From Mycolicibacter senuensis (GTDB taxonomy: Bacteria > Actinomycetota > Actinomycetes > Mycobacteriales > Mycobacteriaceae), in the NCBI RefSeq assembly GCF_002101885.1, contig NZ_LQPS01000043.1, positions 248,001-312,000 on the forward strand: a stretch of DNA of 64,000 nt. The letters run 5' to 3'. Numbering within the stretch: position 1 is the stretch's first letter; each line of letters starts with the position of its first letter. A program made the position numbers and the translations under genes. Positions 1 through 8,922 of the stretch are shown here, piece by piece. A model generated the notes under the pieces. It worked only from the letters and a program-made list of their open reading frames with translations. It was not told the origin of the DNA and did no database searches.

Positions 1-1691
1 TCGACGGCGATCTGGTCGGCGCGGGCTGGGTGAGCGGCGGCTCGGACCGCAAGCCGTCCACCCTGGAGATCACCAGCGAGATCGACAAGGCCCGCACCGA
101 TCTGGCCGGCGCCGAAACGCAGGTCGGGCAGCTCAGTGCCGCCCTGTCCGGCGCCCTGACCGAGCAGGCCGCCCGCCAGGACGCCACCGAGCAGGCGCTG
201 GCCGCGCTCAACGAATCCGACGCCGCGATCGCCGCAACCCACGAGCGGCTGGGCCGGCTGGGCCAGGACGCCCGCGCCGCCGAGGCCGAGTGGCGCCGCC
301 GGCTGCGGGAACGCGAAGAGCTGGAGGCCGGCCGGGCGCAGACGGTCACCGAACTGGGGGAGTTGGAGACTCGGCTGCGCAACGCCGAGCAGGACCAGCC
401 GACCGCCGCTGCCGAGCCGGTGGACCGGCAGCAGATCGCGGCCGCCGCCGAGGCGGCCCGCAGCGTCGAGGTGGAGGCGCGGCTGGCGGTGCGCACCGCC
501 GAGGAACGCGCCAACGCCGTTCGGGGCAAGGCGGATTCGCTGCGCCGGGCCGCCGCCGCCGAACGCGAGGCGCGGGTGCGCGCCGAACGGGCCCGCGCGG
601 CCCGGGCGCTCGCCGCGACCACGGCGGCCGCGGTGGCCGACGCCGGGACTGCGTTGGCGCGGCGCCTGCAACTGGTGGTGGCAGCGGCGTCAGGCATCCG
701 AGACGGGCTGGCCGGCGAACGCCAGCAGCGGGCCGCAGCGATGGCCGCCGTCCGCGACGAGGTGAACTCGCTGAGCACCCGCATCACCGCACTCACCGAG
801 TCGCTGCACCGCGACGAGGTGGCCAAGGCGCAAGCCGCACTGCGCATCGAGCAACTCGAGCAGACGGTGCTCGAACAGTTCGGGATGAGTTCGCAGGATC
901 TGATCGCCGAGTACGGTCCCGATGTTCCGTTGCCGCCGACCGAACTGGAGATGGCTGAGTTCGAGCAGGCCCGCGCCCGCGGCGAGCAGGTCACCGCGCC
1001 GGCCCCCATGCCCTTCGACCGGCCCACCCAGGAGCGCCGGGCCAAGCGCGCGGAGCGTGAACTGGCCGAGCTGGGCCGGGTCAACCCGCTCGCGCTGGAG
1101 GAGTTCGCGGCACTCGAAGAGCGCTACAACTTCTTGTCCACCCAGCTCGAAGACGTCAAGGCGGCCCGCAAAGACCTGCTCGACGTGGTCGCGCAAGTCG
1201 ACACCCGCATCCTGCAGGTGTTCACCGACGCCTACACCGACGTCGAGCGCGAATTCCGCGACGTGTTCGCGGCGCTGTTCCCGGGCGGGGAGGGCCGGCT
1301 GCTGCTGACCGATCCGACCGACATGCTGACCACCGGCGTCGACGTCGAAGCCCGCCCGCCTGGCAAGAAGGTCAAGCGGCTGTCGCTGCTGTCCGGCGGC
1401 GAGAAGTCGCTGACCGCGATCGCCATGCTGGTCGCGATCTTCCGGGCCCGCCCGTCGCCGTTCTACATCATGGACGAGGTCGAGGCCGCCCTGGATGACA
1501 CCAACCTGCGTCGCCTGCTGGCGCTGTTCGAGATGCTGCGGGCGCGTTCGCAGCTGATCGTGATCACCCACCAGAAGCCGACGATGGAGGTCGCCGACGC
1601 GCTGTACGGCGTCACCATGCAGGGCGACGGGATCACCGCGGTGATCTCCCAGCGCATCCGCGGGCAAGAGCTGGTCTCCAGCCAGGCCTGA
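1..1691 (+). CDS. smc: Chromosome segregation protein SMC, 3' part
   Basis: C-terminal part of the SMC ATPase, which with ScpA and ScpB organises and separates the chromosome. The frame is open from base 3, so the true start lies upstream. It begins in the hinge (GDLVGAGW) and continues through a long Ala/Glu/Arg-rich coiled coil to the C-terminal ATPase half. The ABC signature LLSGGEKSLTA is near 1387-1420 and the Walker B FYIMDEVEAALDD near 1461-1500, so the catalytic end is complete. ftsY follows after 26 nt, as in other mycobacteria. Identification is secure; only the N-terminal half is missing. Confidence 0.97.
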   Translation, partial: DGDLVGAGWVSGGSDRKPSTLEITSEIDKARTDLAGAETQVGQLSAALSGALTEQAARQDATEQALAALNESDAAIAATHERLGRLGQDARAAEAEWRRRLREREELEAGRAQTVTELGELETRLRNAEQDQPTAAAEPVDRQQIAAAAEAARSVEVEARLAVRTAEERANAVRGKADSLRRAAAAEREARVRAERARAARALAATTAAAVADAGTALARRLQLVVAAASGIRDGLAGERQQRAAAMAAVRDEVNSLSTRITALTESLHRDEVAKAQAALRIEQLEQTVLEQFGMSSQDLIAEYGPDVPLPPTELEMAEFEQARARGEQVTAPAPMPFDRPTQERRAKRAERELAELGRVNPLALEEFAALEERYNFLSTQLEDVKAARKDLLDVVAQVDTRILQVFTDAYTDVEREFRDVFAALFPGGEGRLLLTDPTDMLTTGVDVEARPPGKKVKRLSLLSGGEKSLTAIAMLVAIFRARPSPFYIMDEVEAALDDTNLRRLLALFEMLRARSQLIVITHQKPTMEVADALYGVTMQGDGITAVISQRIRGQELVSSQA

Positions 1692-1717
1692 ACACCGCCG
1701 GGGCGGCTACTGCCACA

Positions 1718-3010
1718 ATGGCGGGCGTGTCGTCTCAAAGTCTGTGGATCATCGCCGGCGTCCTCGCCGCCCTCGTTCTCCTCACCGCCGTGATCCTGGG
1801 CCTGGTGCGTCACCGCCGCCGGCGCATCAGCCTGTCCGCTCCGCAGCGCGAGAGCCTGGACCGATCGGGTGGCTACGCCGCGTCCTCGGGCATCACCTTC
1901 AGCCGAACCGAGCTGTCGCCCGAGCCGCCGGCCCCGGTCATCGGGGACGACGCGACCATTCCGCGCGACGCTCCCCGGCGCACGATCACCGACGTCGAAC
2001 TGCCCGAGACGCCTCCCGAGACCGCGGCCCCGCCGATCGTCGATGACACCTTCGAAGCCGGCCTCGAGCCGGAGCTCGAGCCGGACATCGAGCCGGTTGA
2101 AGGCCGGATGCAGCGGCTGCGCGGCCGGTTGGCCAAGTCGCAGAACGCGTTGGGACGTAGCATGCTCGGGCTGCTCGGCGGTGGTGACCTCGACGAGGAC
2201 TCCTGGCAGGACGTCGAGGACACCCTGCTGGTGGCCGACCTGGGGCCGGTGATCACCGACGCGGTGGTCACCCGGCTGCGGGAAAAGCTGGCCGGCGGTC
2301 AGGTGCGCACCGAAGCCGACGCCCGCACCGTGCTGCGCGACGTGCTGATCGGCGAGCTGCAGCCCGCGCTGGACCGCTCGGTGAAGGCCCTGCCGCACGA
2401 CGAGCACCCGTCGGTGCTGCTGGTGGTCGGCGTCAACGGCACCGGCAAGACCACCACCGTCGGCAAGCTGGCCCGGGTGTTGGTGGCCGACGGCCGACGG
2501 GTGGTGCTGGGCGCGGCCGACACCTTCCGTGCCGCCGCCGCCGACCAGCTGCAGACCTGGGCGGCGCGGGTGGGTGCCGAGGTGGTGCGCGGTGCCGAGG
2601 GCGCCGACCCGGCCTCGGTCGCGTTCGACGCCGTCGACAAGGGCGTCTCGTCCGGTGCCGACGTCGTGGTCGTCGACACCGCCGGCCGGCTGCACACCAA
2701 GACCGGCCTGATGGACGAACTCGGCAAGGTCAAACGGGTGGTGGAACGCCGTGCCTCCGTCGACGAGGTGCTGCTGGTGCTCGACGCCACCATCGGCCAG
2801 AACGGGCTGGCGCAGGCCCGGGTGTTCGCCGACGTCGTCGACATCACCGGGGTGGTGCTGACCAAACTGGACGGCACCGCCAAGGGCGGCATCGTCTTCC
2901 GGGTGCAACAGGAGCTGGGGGTGCCGGTCAAGCTGGTGGGCCTGGGCGAGGGGCCGGACGACCTGGCGCCGTTCGAGCCGGCGGCCTTCGTCGACGCGCT
3001 GCTGGGCTGA
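1718..3010 (+). CDS. ftsY: Signal recognition particle receptor FtsY
   Basis: SRP receptor GTPase that docks ribosome-SRP complexes at the membrane. The 430 residues comprise an N-terminal hydrophobic segment (about residues 6-27), a basic patch, an acidic low-complexity A region, and the NG GTPase domain. The P-loop GVNGTGKTT starts near residue 238, DTAGR near 320, and TKLDGTAKGG lies towards the C terminus. Its partner Ffh lies 10.5 kb downstream. The start is the ATG 26 nt after the smc stop. In H37Rv amt-glnB-glnD follow; here an unrelated gene set does. Confidence 0.97.
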   Translation: MAGVSSQSLWIIAGVLAALVLLTAVILGLVRHRRRRISLSAPQRESLDRSGGYAASSGITFSRTELSPEPPAPVIGDDATIPRDAPRRTITDVELPETPPETAAPPIVDDTFEAGLEPELEPDIEPVEGRMQRLRGRLAKSQNALGRSMLGLLGGGDLDEDSWQDVEDTLLVADLGPVITDAVVTRLREKLAGGQVRTEADARTVLRDVLIGELQPALDRSVKALPHDEHPSVLLVVGVNGTGKTTTVGKLARVLVADGRRVVLGAADTFRAAAADQLQTWAARVGAEVVRGAEGADPASVAFDAVDKGVSSGADVVVVDTAGRLHTKTGLMDELGKVKRVVERRASVDEVLLVLDATIGQNGLAQARVFADVVDITGVVLTKLDGTAKGGIVFRVQQELGVPVKLVGLGEGPDDLAPFEPAAFVDALLG

Positions 3011-3074
3011 GCGCGCCACCAGCGATCGTGACCGGCCTGTTACCACCGATCGGCGCGTGAGGTAATTTTTTCAT

Positions 3075-4046
3075 GTGCTCCCCTCAGCATTTGGCGCAGT
3101 AGCGCGCTGCCTCCTCCCGTTCCTGGCCGTCATGGCCCTCGCCGGCGCCGGGCCGGCCCTGGCCGACGGCGACAACCCGCTGGCCGGGATGCCGTTCTAC
3201 GTCGACCCGATCTCGAAGGCGATGCATGCCTCCAACGCCCAGCCCGACAGCGCCGAACTGGCCCGGGTCGCCAACACGCCGCAGGCGTACTGGCTCGACC
3301 AGGCGTTCGGGGTCGGTTCCGTCGGAGCCACGGTGGCCCGCCACACCGGCGCGGCCGCTGCGGCCGGCGCCATGCCGGTGCTGGTGCTCTACGCCATCCC
3401 GCACCGCGACTGCGGCAGCTATGCGGCCGGCGGCTTCTCCTCCGGTGCGTCCTACCGCGCCTGGATCGACAGCGTCGCCGACGGGATCGGCGGCAACCCG
3501 GCCGCGATCATCCTGGAACCCGATGCGCTGGCGATGGCCGACTGCCTCTCCGGAGACCAGCGCCAGGAGCGCTTCGACCTGATCAGCTACGCCGTCGACA
3601 CGCTGGGGCGCAACCCGGCCACCGCCGTCTACGTCGACGCCGGGCACTCGCGCTGGGTCAACGCCGGTGAAATGGCCAACCGGCTCAACCAGGCCGGGGT
3701 GGCGCGCGCGCGGGGCTTCGCCCTCAACTCCACGAACTACTTCACCACCGAAGAGCAGATCGGCTACGGCGAAGAGATCTCCGGCATGACGGGCGGCAAG
3801 CACTACGTCATCGACACCTCCCGCAACGGCGTCGGGCCTGCCGAAGGCGATCCGTTCGGCTGGTGCAACCCGAGTGGACGGGCCCTCGGCACGCCGCCGA
3901 CCGCCGACACCGCCGGCGCGCACGCCGACGCCTACCTGTGGGTCAAGCGGGTGGGGGAGTCCGACGGCAGTTGCGGCGCCGGCGAACCCGCCGCCGGGCA
4001 CTTCGTCAGCGAGTACGCCATCAACCTGGCGCGCAACGCCGGCTGA
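3075..4046 (+). CDS. Secreted glycoside hydrolase family 6 (cellulase-like)
   Basis: Predicted exported beta-1,4-glucanase. Residues 1-31 form a Sec-type signal peptide ending in an AxA-like site (GPALAD). The mature part begins with NPLAGMPFYVDP, typical of actinobacterial GH6. The conserved blocks YAIPHRDCG (catalytic-region Asp), LEPDALA (catalytic acid Asp) and WCNPSGRALG are all present. At 323 residues it is a bare catalytic domain with no cellulose-binding module, similar in design to mycobacterial CelA1. The GTG start is chosen because it yields the signal peptide. The natural substrate, plant or self-made cellulose, cannot be told from sequence. Confidence 0.9.
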   Translation: MLPSAFGAVARCLLPFLAVMALAGAGPALADGDNPLAGMPFYVDPISKAMHASNAQPDSAELARVANTPQAYWLDQAFGVGSVGATVARHTGAAAAAGAMPVLVLYAIPHRDCGSYAAGGFSSGASYRAWIDSVADGIGGNPAAIILEPDALAMADCLSGDQRQERFDLISYAVDTLGRNPATAVYVDAGHSRWVNAGEMANRLNQAGVARARGFALNSTNYFTTEEQIGYGEEISGMTGGKHYVIDTSRNGVGPAEGDPFGWCNPSGRALGTPPTADTAGAHADAYLWVKRVGESDGSCGAGEPAAGHFVSEYAINLARNAG

Positions 4047-4057
4047 CCGATCACGCC

Positions 4058-4777
4058 GTGAGCATCGGCTACGACGAGGCGCTGCGGGACCGGATCCGGG
4101 CCCGCCTGGTCGCGCACGACCGCCGCGTCGTGACGGACCCGTCGAAGCGGCATGCGGCCGTCGCGGTGGTGCTGGTGGACTCCGAGACCGGCGAAGACCG
4201 GGTCGACCCGGCCCCCGTGGACGACTGGATCGGTGGGCGGCCCATGCCGGAGGCGGGCCTCGACGGCCGCATGGTCGACGTGTCGGGCGGAGCTGCTTTC
4301 CTGTTGTGCCGCAGAGCGTCCCGTCTCACCTCGCACGCCGCGCAGTGGGCGCTGCCGGGCGGGCGGCTGGATCCCGGCGAAACCGCGGTCGACGCTGCGC
4401 TGCGGGAGCTGGACGAGGAGGTCGGTGTCGGGCTGCCCGGCTCGGCCGTGCTCGGTCTCCTCGACGACTACCCGACCCGCTCGGGATACGTCATCACCCC
4501 GGTGGTGGTCTGGGGCGGTGGGCGACTCGACCCGCAGCCCGCGCCCGACGAGGTGGTGGCGGTCTACCGGGTGGGCCTGCACCAATTGCAGCGTGCGGAC
4601 TCCCCGCGCTTCATCACCATCCCGGAGAGCCCGCGTCCGGTGGTGCAGATCCCGTTGGGCAACGACCTCATTCACGCGCCGACGGGTGCGGTGCTGTTGC
4701 AATTGCGGTGGTTGTGCCTAGAGGGTCGAGGAGACCCGGTCGATGAACTGGAGCAACCCGTCTTCGCCTGGAAATAG
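4058..4777 (+). CDS. NUDIX hydrolase
   Basis: NUDIX pyrophosphohydrolase of 239 residues. The NUDIX box reads GGRLDPGETAVDAAL followed by RELDEEVGV and fits GX5EX7REUXEEXGU, so the metal site looks intact. The preceding LLCRRASRL...QWALPGG and the following TRSGYVITPVVV resemble the coenzyme A pyrophosphatase subgroup, but the substrate is inferred only. The GTG start lies 12 nt after the GH6 stop. An upstream extension of the frame inside the GH6 gene is out-of-frame coding shadow. Confidence 0.85.
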   Translation: MSIGYDEALRDRIRARLVAHDRRVVTDPSKRHAAVAVVLVDSETGEDRVDPAPVDDWIGGRPMPEAGLDGRMVDVSGGAAFLLCRRASRLTSHAAQWALPGGRLDPGETAVDAALRELDEEVGVGLPGSAVLGLLDDYPTRSGYVITPVVVWGGGRLDPQPAPDEVVAVYRVGLHQLQRADSPRFITIPESPRPVVQIPLGNDLIHAPTGAVLLQLRWLCLEGRGDPVDELEQPVFAWK

Positions 4778-4813
4778 CTGCGGGCACCCCTGGCCCGCCC
4801 TAGGCTGCGGTCC

Positions 4814-5224
4814 ATGGTGATGGACCGCGCCGCGCTTGCCGCCGGCAGCATTCGGCTGGCCTCGGGAGTCTCATTCCTGGTCGATCCGCTTCGGGCGAAC
4901 CGCATCTGGGGGGAGCCGGACGACCCGGGGCCGTCGGCCCGGCTGCTGCTGCGGTCGATGGGCTACCGCGACGCCCTGATCGGGGGCCTGTTGCTGTACT
5001 CGGGATTGCGTGGCCGAGACACCCGCGGCTGGTTCCTGGCGTCCGGTGGTGCTGACGCGGCCGACCTGCTGGGCGGGATGAGCGTGCACGCCGACCTCAA
5101 ACGCGGCCAGCAACTCATCGGCCTCGGCGGCGCGATCCTCGGCATCGGTGTGGGCCTCTGGGGCGCCGCGCGGCGGCCGGGGCGATCGGGCCCGGCACCG
5201 GCGGAGATCAGCTCGGCCGGTTGA
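4814..5224 (+). CDS. Small membrane protein, DUF4267-like
   Basis: 136-residue protein of unknown function. Two or three hydrophobic stretches are visible (around residues 8-24, 54-63 and 101-119) along with a conserved-looking LLLRSMGYRDALIGG segment. This resembles small DUF4267-type membrane proteins of actinobacteria, a tentative family call. The ATG at 4820 is an alternative start. It is convergent with the methyltransferase gene, and no terminator hairpin is obvious between them. Confidence 0.65.
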   Translation: MVMDRAALAAGSIRLASGVSFLVDPLRANRIWGEPDDPGPSARLLLRSMGYRDALIGGLLLYSGLRGRDTRGWFLASGGADAADLLGGMSVHADLKRGQQLIGLGGAILGIGVGLWGAARRPGRSGPAPAEISSAG

Positions 5225-5254
5225 GGGCGGGGGAGCGCGCGGGCGCCATCCCGA

Positions 5255-6349
5255 TCACCGCTTGGTGGCGATGTAGTAGTAGTTCGACGGGTCCTCGGCG
5301 ATCTCGGTGAACACCACATCGGCGAAGCCGGCGTCGGCCAGCATCGACATAGCCAGCTGGCGGCCCCACATGGTGCCCAGGCCGGCGCCGTCCAACGCCA
5401 GCGAGACCGGCATGCAGTGCATCAGGGACACCGTGTACCGGTAGGTGTTCGTGGCGACGCCGACGTTGTCCTCCAACCGGCTCGACGCCTTGGCGTCCGC
5501 CATCAGCAGGATGCCGCCGACGCGCAGCGACCGGTGGATGTTCTCCAGCACCCGCGCCGGCTGCGCCTGATCGTGGATGGCGTCGAACGCGGTGACGAGG
5601 TCGTAGGCGCCGGCACGGTCGAACGTGGTCAGGTCGCTGCTCTCGAATGTCGCATTCGTCAGGCCCCGCTGGGCGGCTTCCCGGCTCGCCCGTGCGATGC
5701 CCTCGGCCGAGAAGTCGATGCCGGTGAACCGGCTGTTGCTGAATTCCTGCGCCATGACGTTGACGGCATGGCCGCTGCCGCAGCCGAAATCTGCGACGTC
5801 CGCGCCGGCTCGCAGGCGTTGCGGCAATCCCTCGACGAGCGGCAACACCACCTCGACAAGTGCGGTGTCGAACACTTCGCCGCTCCGCTCGGCCATCACG
5901 GTGTGAAAGCGGGGATATTCGCTGTAGGCCAGCCCGCCACCGTCGCGGAAACACGACAGCACCTGCTGTTCGACCTCGCCGAGCAGCGCGATGTACTGCG
6001 CGACGCGCGCCAGGTTGGCGGGGCCGGCCGCACGGGTCAGCACCGCCGCGCGGTGCTCGGGCAGGCGATAGGTCGCCGTCGCGGGGTGGTAGTCGACGAC
6101 ACCGGCGACGGTCATGCCGCCCAGCCACTCCCGGACGTAGCGTTCGCTGAGCCCGGCGGCGTCGGCGATCTGCACGCTGGTCGCCGGTGCGGGCAGGGCG
6201 ACCATGGCGTCGAACAGGCCGCTTTGATGGCCCAGGCTCAGCAGCAATGCCAGGCTGGCGGCATCGAGCGCATCGGTGACCCGATCGGCGAAGGCGCCGG
6301 TGTCCTCGGTGGATTCCGTCGGTTGGCCTCCGGCCGCTGGTGTCGTCAC
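5255..6349 (-). CDS. Class I SAM-dependent methyltransferase with N-terminal winged helix
   Basis: 364 residues. The N-terminal third is a winged-helix dimerisation region (LLLSLGHQSGLFDAM, then AGLSERYVREWLGGM). It is followed by a Rossmann methyltransferase domain with the SAM-binding loop VADFGCGSGHAVNVMA and the acidic strand FTGIDFSAEGI. The architecture is that of O- or N-methyltransferases such as Rv1405c-like proteins; the substrate is unknown. The start is GTG, and the gene lies about 100 nt downstream of a strong terminator that separates it from the SDR gene. Confidence 0.85.
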   Translation of the reverse strand: MTTPAAGGQPTESTEDTGAFADRVTDALDAASLALLLSLGHQSGLFDAMVALPAPATSVQIADAAGLSERYVREWLGGMTVAGVVDYHPATATYRLPEHRAAVLTRAAGPANLARVAQYIALLGEVEQQVLSCFRDGGGLAYSEYPRFHTVMAERSGEVFDTALVEVVLPLVEGLPQRLRAGADVADFGCGSGHAVNVMAQEFSNSRFTGIDFSAEGIARASREAAQRGLTNATFESSDLTTFDRAGAYDLVTAFDAIHDQAQPARVLENIHRSLRVGGILLMADAKASSRLEDNVGVATNTYRYTVSLMHCMPVSLALDGAGLGTMWGRQLAMSMLADAGFADVVFTEIAEDPSNYYYIATKR

Positions 6350-6451
6350 CGTGCCCCTTGAAAATTCACTGCGGCCGCAGACCGCATGTCGTCACAGTCG
6401 AGTCCCACGGTAACGAACGGGGCCGCGGGCTGAGGTGACCGATGACCGACG

Positions 6452-6483
6452 GAGAAGGCCCCCGTCGCAACGGGGGCCTTCTC
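6452..6483 (-). terminator. Rho-independent-type terminator after the SDR gene
   Basis: A perfect 14-bp inverted repeat, GAGAAGGCCCCCGT paired with ACGGGGGCCTTCTC, encloses a 4-nt CGCA loop. It begins 15 nt past the stop codon of the SDR gene and upstream of the methyltransferase start. As in many mycobacterial terminators there is no long U tract. Position and stem strength support the call. Confidence 0.8.
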
Positions 6484-6497
6484 GCTCAGCGGTGCGA

Positions 6498-7274
6498 CTA
6501 CTTGGGGGGCATCCGGATGCCACCGTCCACCCGGACGACCTCGGCGTTCATATAGGAGTTGGTGAGCAGCTCGACCACCATCGACGCCAGCTCATCGGGT
6601 TTGCCGAGCCGGTGCGGGAACAGCACCGACTCGCCGAGCTTGGCCTTGAAGGCCTCCGATGCCTCGCCCTCCCCGTAGATCGGGGTGTCGATCAGACCGG
6701 GGGCGACGGTGTTCACGCGGATCCCGACGGCCGACAGGTCGCGCGCGACCGGCAGGGTCATCCCGACCACGCCGCCCTTGGACGACGAGTAGGCGGCCTG
6801 CCCGATCTGACCGTCGAAGGCCGCCACGCTGGTCATGTTGACGATCGCGCCCCGCTCGCCGGTGTCGGTGAGCTCGTTGCGGCTCATCGCGGTGGCCGCG
6901 ATGCGGATGCAGTCGAAGGTGCCGATCAAGTTGATCGCCAGCACCTTGCGGTAGGCGTCCAGGTTGTGCGCCGACTCGAATTCGCCGTCCTTGCCGATGG
7001 TGCGCTGGGCCCAGCCGATGCCGGCGGAGTTCACCAGCGCCCGCAGCGGACCCAGGTCGGCGGCGGTGTTGACCGCGTCGATGATCTGCTCGGTGTTGGT
7101 CACGTCGACGGTGACGAACACACCGCCGATCTCGTGGGCGAGCGCCTCCCCCTTGTCGGCCTGCAGGTCGGCGACGACGACCCGGGCACCCTTGTCGGCC
7201 AACTGGCGGGCAGTAGCCGCGCCGATTCCTGATGCGCCACCGGTGACGATCGCGCTTGCTCCAGTTATATCCAC
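6498..7274 (-). CDS. Short-chain dehydrogenase/reductase (HSD10-like)
   Basis: NAD(P)-dependent SDR, 258 residues from the GTG at 7274. It has the cofactor motif TGGASGIG, the NSAG motif (LVNSAGIGW), and a catalytic Ser with YSSSK carrying the catalytic Tyr and Lys. The overall sequence resembles the type 10 hydroxyacyl-CoA dehydrogenase group, so a 3-hydroxyacyl-CoA or hydroxysteroid substrate is plausible but inferred. The frame is open further upstream to 7352; the chosen start puts the first beta strand (DITGASAIVTGG) at the N terminus. GTG 7283 is an alternative. Confidence 0.88.
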   Translation of the reverse strand: MDITGASAIVTGGASGIGAATARQLADKGARVVVADLQADKGEALAHEIGGVFVTVDVTNTEQIIDAVNTAADLGPLRALVNSAGIGWAQRTIGKDGEFESAHNLDAYRKVLAINLIGTFDCIRIAATAMSRNELTDTGERGAIVNMTSVAAFDGQIGQAAYSSSKGGVVGMTLPVARDLSAVGIRVNTVAPGLIDTPIYGEGEASEAFKAKLGESVLFPHRLGKPDELASMVVELLTNSYMNAEVVRVDGGIRMPPK

Positions 7275-7481
7275 GCCGGACACTTTACGCGGACGATAGT
7301 CCGCCGAAGTTTCGGGCGCGGTGAAATGGCCAAAATTATCATCACGCCTCAATAACGCAAGTTATGTCAGTTTGGCTGGCTTTCTGCGGTTCTCCTGACT
7401 AAAACTGTTGCGCGTGATGTAATTTCGGTTGCAGTTCCGCATCGTGTTGGTGACATGTTCGAGGGCTTTCAGGGAGTTTCC
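7275..7481. promoter_or_regulatory. Divergent intergenic region, AT-richer than surroundings
   Basis: About 200 nt between the leftward SDR gene and the rightward esterase gene, with noticeably more A/T than the coding DNA (runs such as CCAAAATTATCATC). It must hold the promoters of both genes, but no convincing paired -35/-10 boxes could be assigned. AGGGAG at 7471-7476 is a good ribosome binding site for the ATG at 7482 and decides that start over the ATG at 7455. Confidence 0.5.
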
Positions 7482-8858
7482 ATGGCTGATACCACAGCGA
7501 TGTCGGGCTTGCGGGGCGCAGGGTCGCCTCGCCATCTGCGTGCAGTCCTCGCTGCCATAAGCGTCTTCGTCGCGCTCGCCGTGGTGGTCGGTGTCAGCGG
7601 TGCGACGTCGCCCTCGGCGGCGGCGTCCTCAGCCGTCACCGGGGCACTTGAGGTCCAGCTGGCCGCCTCCGACGATGTCGCCGCGGCAGCCAGCGGAGGC
7701 ACCGCATTCGTGATGGGCGGCAGCGGTATTCCGTTGCCGTCGGACGGATACGTCAACGCCGCCGACATCATGTACTTGCAGCCGCACGGCTTCACCGGGA
7801 CGGCGGAGTCGCTGTTCACCCCCCAGCTCTACTTTCCGGGCAACGTCTCGGAAGTCCAAGGGGCGCAGATCCTTGCCGCAGCGATCAACGAACAGATCGC
7901 CACCGGCCAAGCCGGCCCCGACAACCCGGTGTACGTGTTCGGCTATTCGCAGAGCGCGGCGATGTCCTCGATGACGATGGAGCAGCTCTACCACCAGGGC
8001 GTGCCGGCTGAGGACGTCCACTTCGTACTCGTCGGAAACGCCGCGAACCCCAACGGCGGCATTGTCGAAATGCTCAACTTCTGGGGCGGCAACCTCAGCT
8101 TTTGGAACGGAATGACCCTTGGTCATCCGACGCCGGACTACTTCACCACCGACGTCTACACGATGGAATACGACGGCTACGCCGACTTTCCCCGCTACCC
8201 GCTGAACCTGCTGTCGACGCTCAATGCCATCGCCGGCATGTTCTTGACCCATATCGGATATTTCGGGTTGAGCGACGAAGACATCGCGAACGCGATCGCG
8301 TTGGAGACCACCGACCCCGACAGCCTGACCAACTACTACATGATCCCGTCCGAGACTCTGCCGCTGTTGGATCTGTTGCGGCTCAACCCGGTGTGGGGCA
8401 GCCCGCTGGCGGCCCTGTTGGAGCCCAGCATGCGGGTGCTGGTGAACCTGGGTTACGGCAGCCTCACCGAAGGCTGGAACCAGGGGCCGGCCAACGTGCC
8501 GACCACCATCAGTTGGGACCTGCTGCCGAGCAACATCAGCTGGGCGGACATCAACGCCGCGCTGAGCAACGCCTGGACCGAAGGGGTTCAGGATGCGATC
8601 AAGGAACTGCAGGATCCGAACACCTACTTCCTGGGCGGATTCATGGCGGAGGAACCCTTCTCGACAGTCTGGAACGCCGCCCAACGCGTCTACTTCGACA
8701 TCCAGGACCCGACTTCGCTGTTCGGAGGCTCGGCGATGGCCACCGACCCGGCGGACACGTCGGACGTCACCGACTCCCTCGGTTCGCTGCTGGACGGCAA
8801 TCCCGACCTGTCCTGGATCACCGACCTCCTCGGCCTGGACATGATCACCGCCGCCTGA
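7482..8858 (+). CDS. Secreted PE-PPE-domain esterase/acyltransferase lacking a PE or PPE module
   Basis: 458 residues. An N-terminal signal peptide or anchor (about residues 20-45) is followed by an alpha/beta-hydrolase PE-PPE domain (PF08237 type). The motif MGGSGIPLPSDGYV opens the domain, and the nucleophile elbow GYSQSA places the catalytic Ser near residue 156. In M. tuberculosis this domain occurs fused to PE/PPE modules and also in Chp1/Chp2-type acyltransferases of cell-envelope glycolipids, which likewise lack PE/PPE. Here export appears to be Sec-type. The start at 7482 is favoured by its ribosome binding site. The PGRS gene follows after 64 nt. Confidence 0.88.
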   Translation: MADTTAMSGLRGAGSPRHLRAVLAAISVFVALAVVVGVSGATSPSAAASSAVTGALEVQLAASDDVAAAASGGTAFVMGGSGIPLPSDGYVNAADIMYLQPHGFTGTAESLFTPQLYFPGNVSEVQGAQILAAAINEQIATGQAGPDNPVYVFGYSQSAAMSSMTMEQLYHQGVPAEDVHFVLVGNAANPNGGIVEMLNFWGGNLSFWNGMTLGHPTPDYFTTDVYTMEYDGYADFPRYPLNLLSTLNAIAGMFLTHIGYFGLSDEDIANAIALETTDPDSLTNYYMIPSETLPLLDLLRLNPVWGSPLAALLEPSMRVLVNLGYGSLTEGWNQGPANVPTTISWDLLPSNISWADINAALSNAWTEGVQDAIKELQDPNTYFLGGFMAEEPFSTVWNAAQRVYFDIQDPTSLFGGSAMATDPADTSDVTDSLGSLLDGNPDLSWITDLLGLDMITAA

Positions 8859-8922
8859 GGCCGATTCGGCCCGCCACCACGCACTAGTCCACACGGATTT
8901 GTCCCAGAAAGGTCTCCGGAAA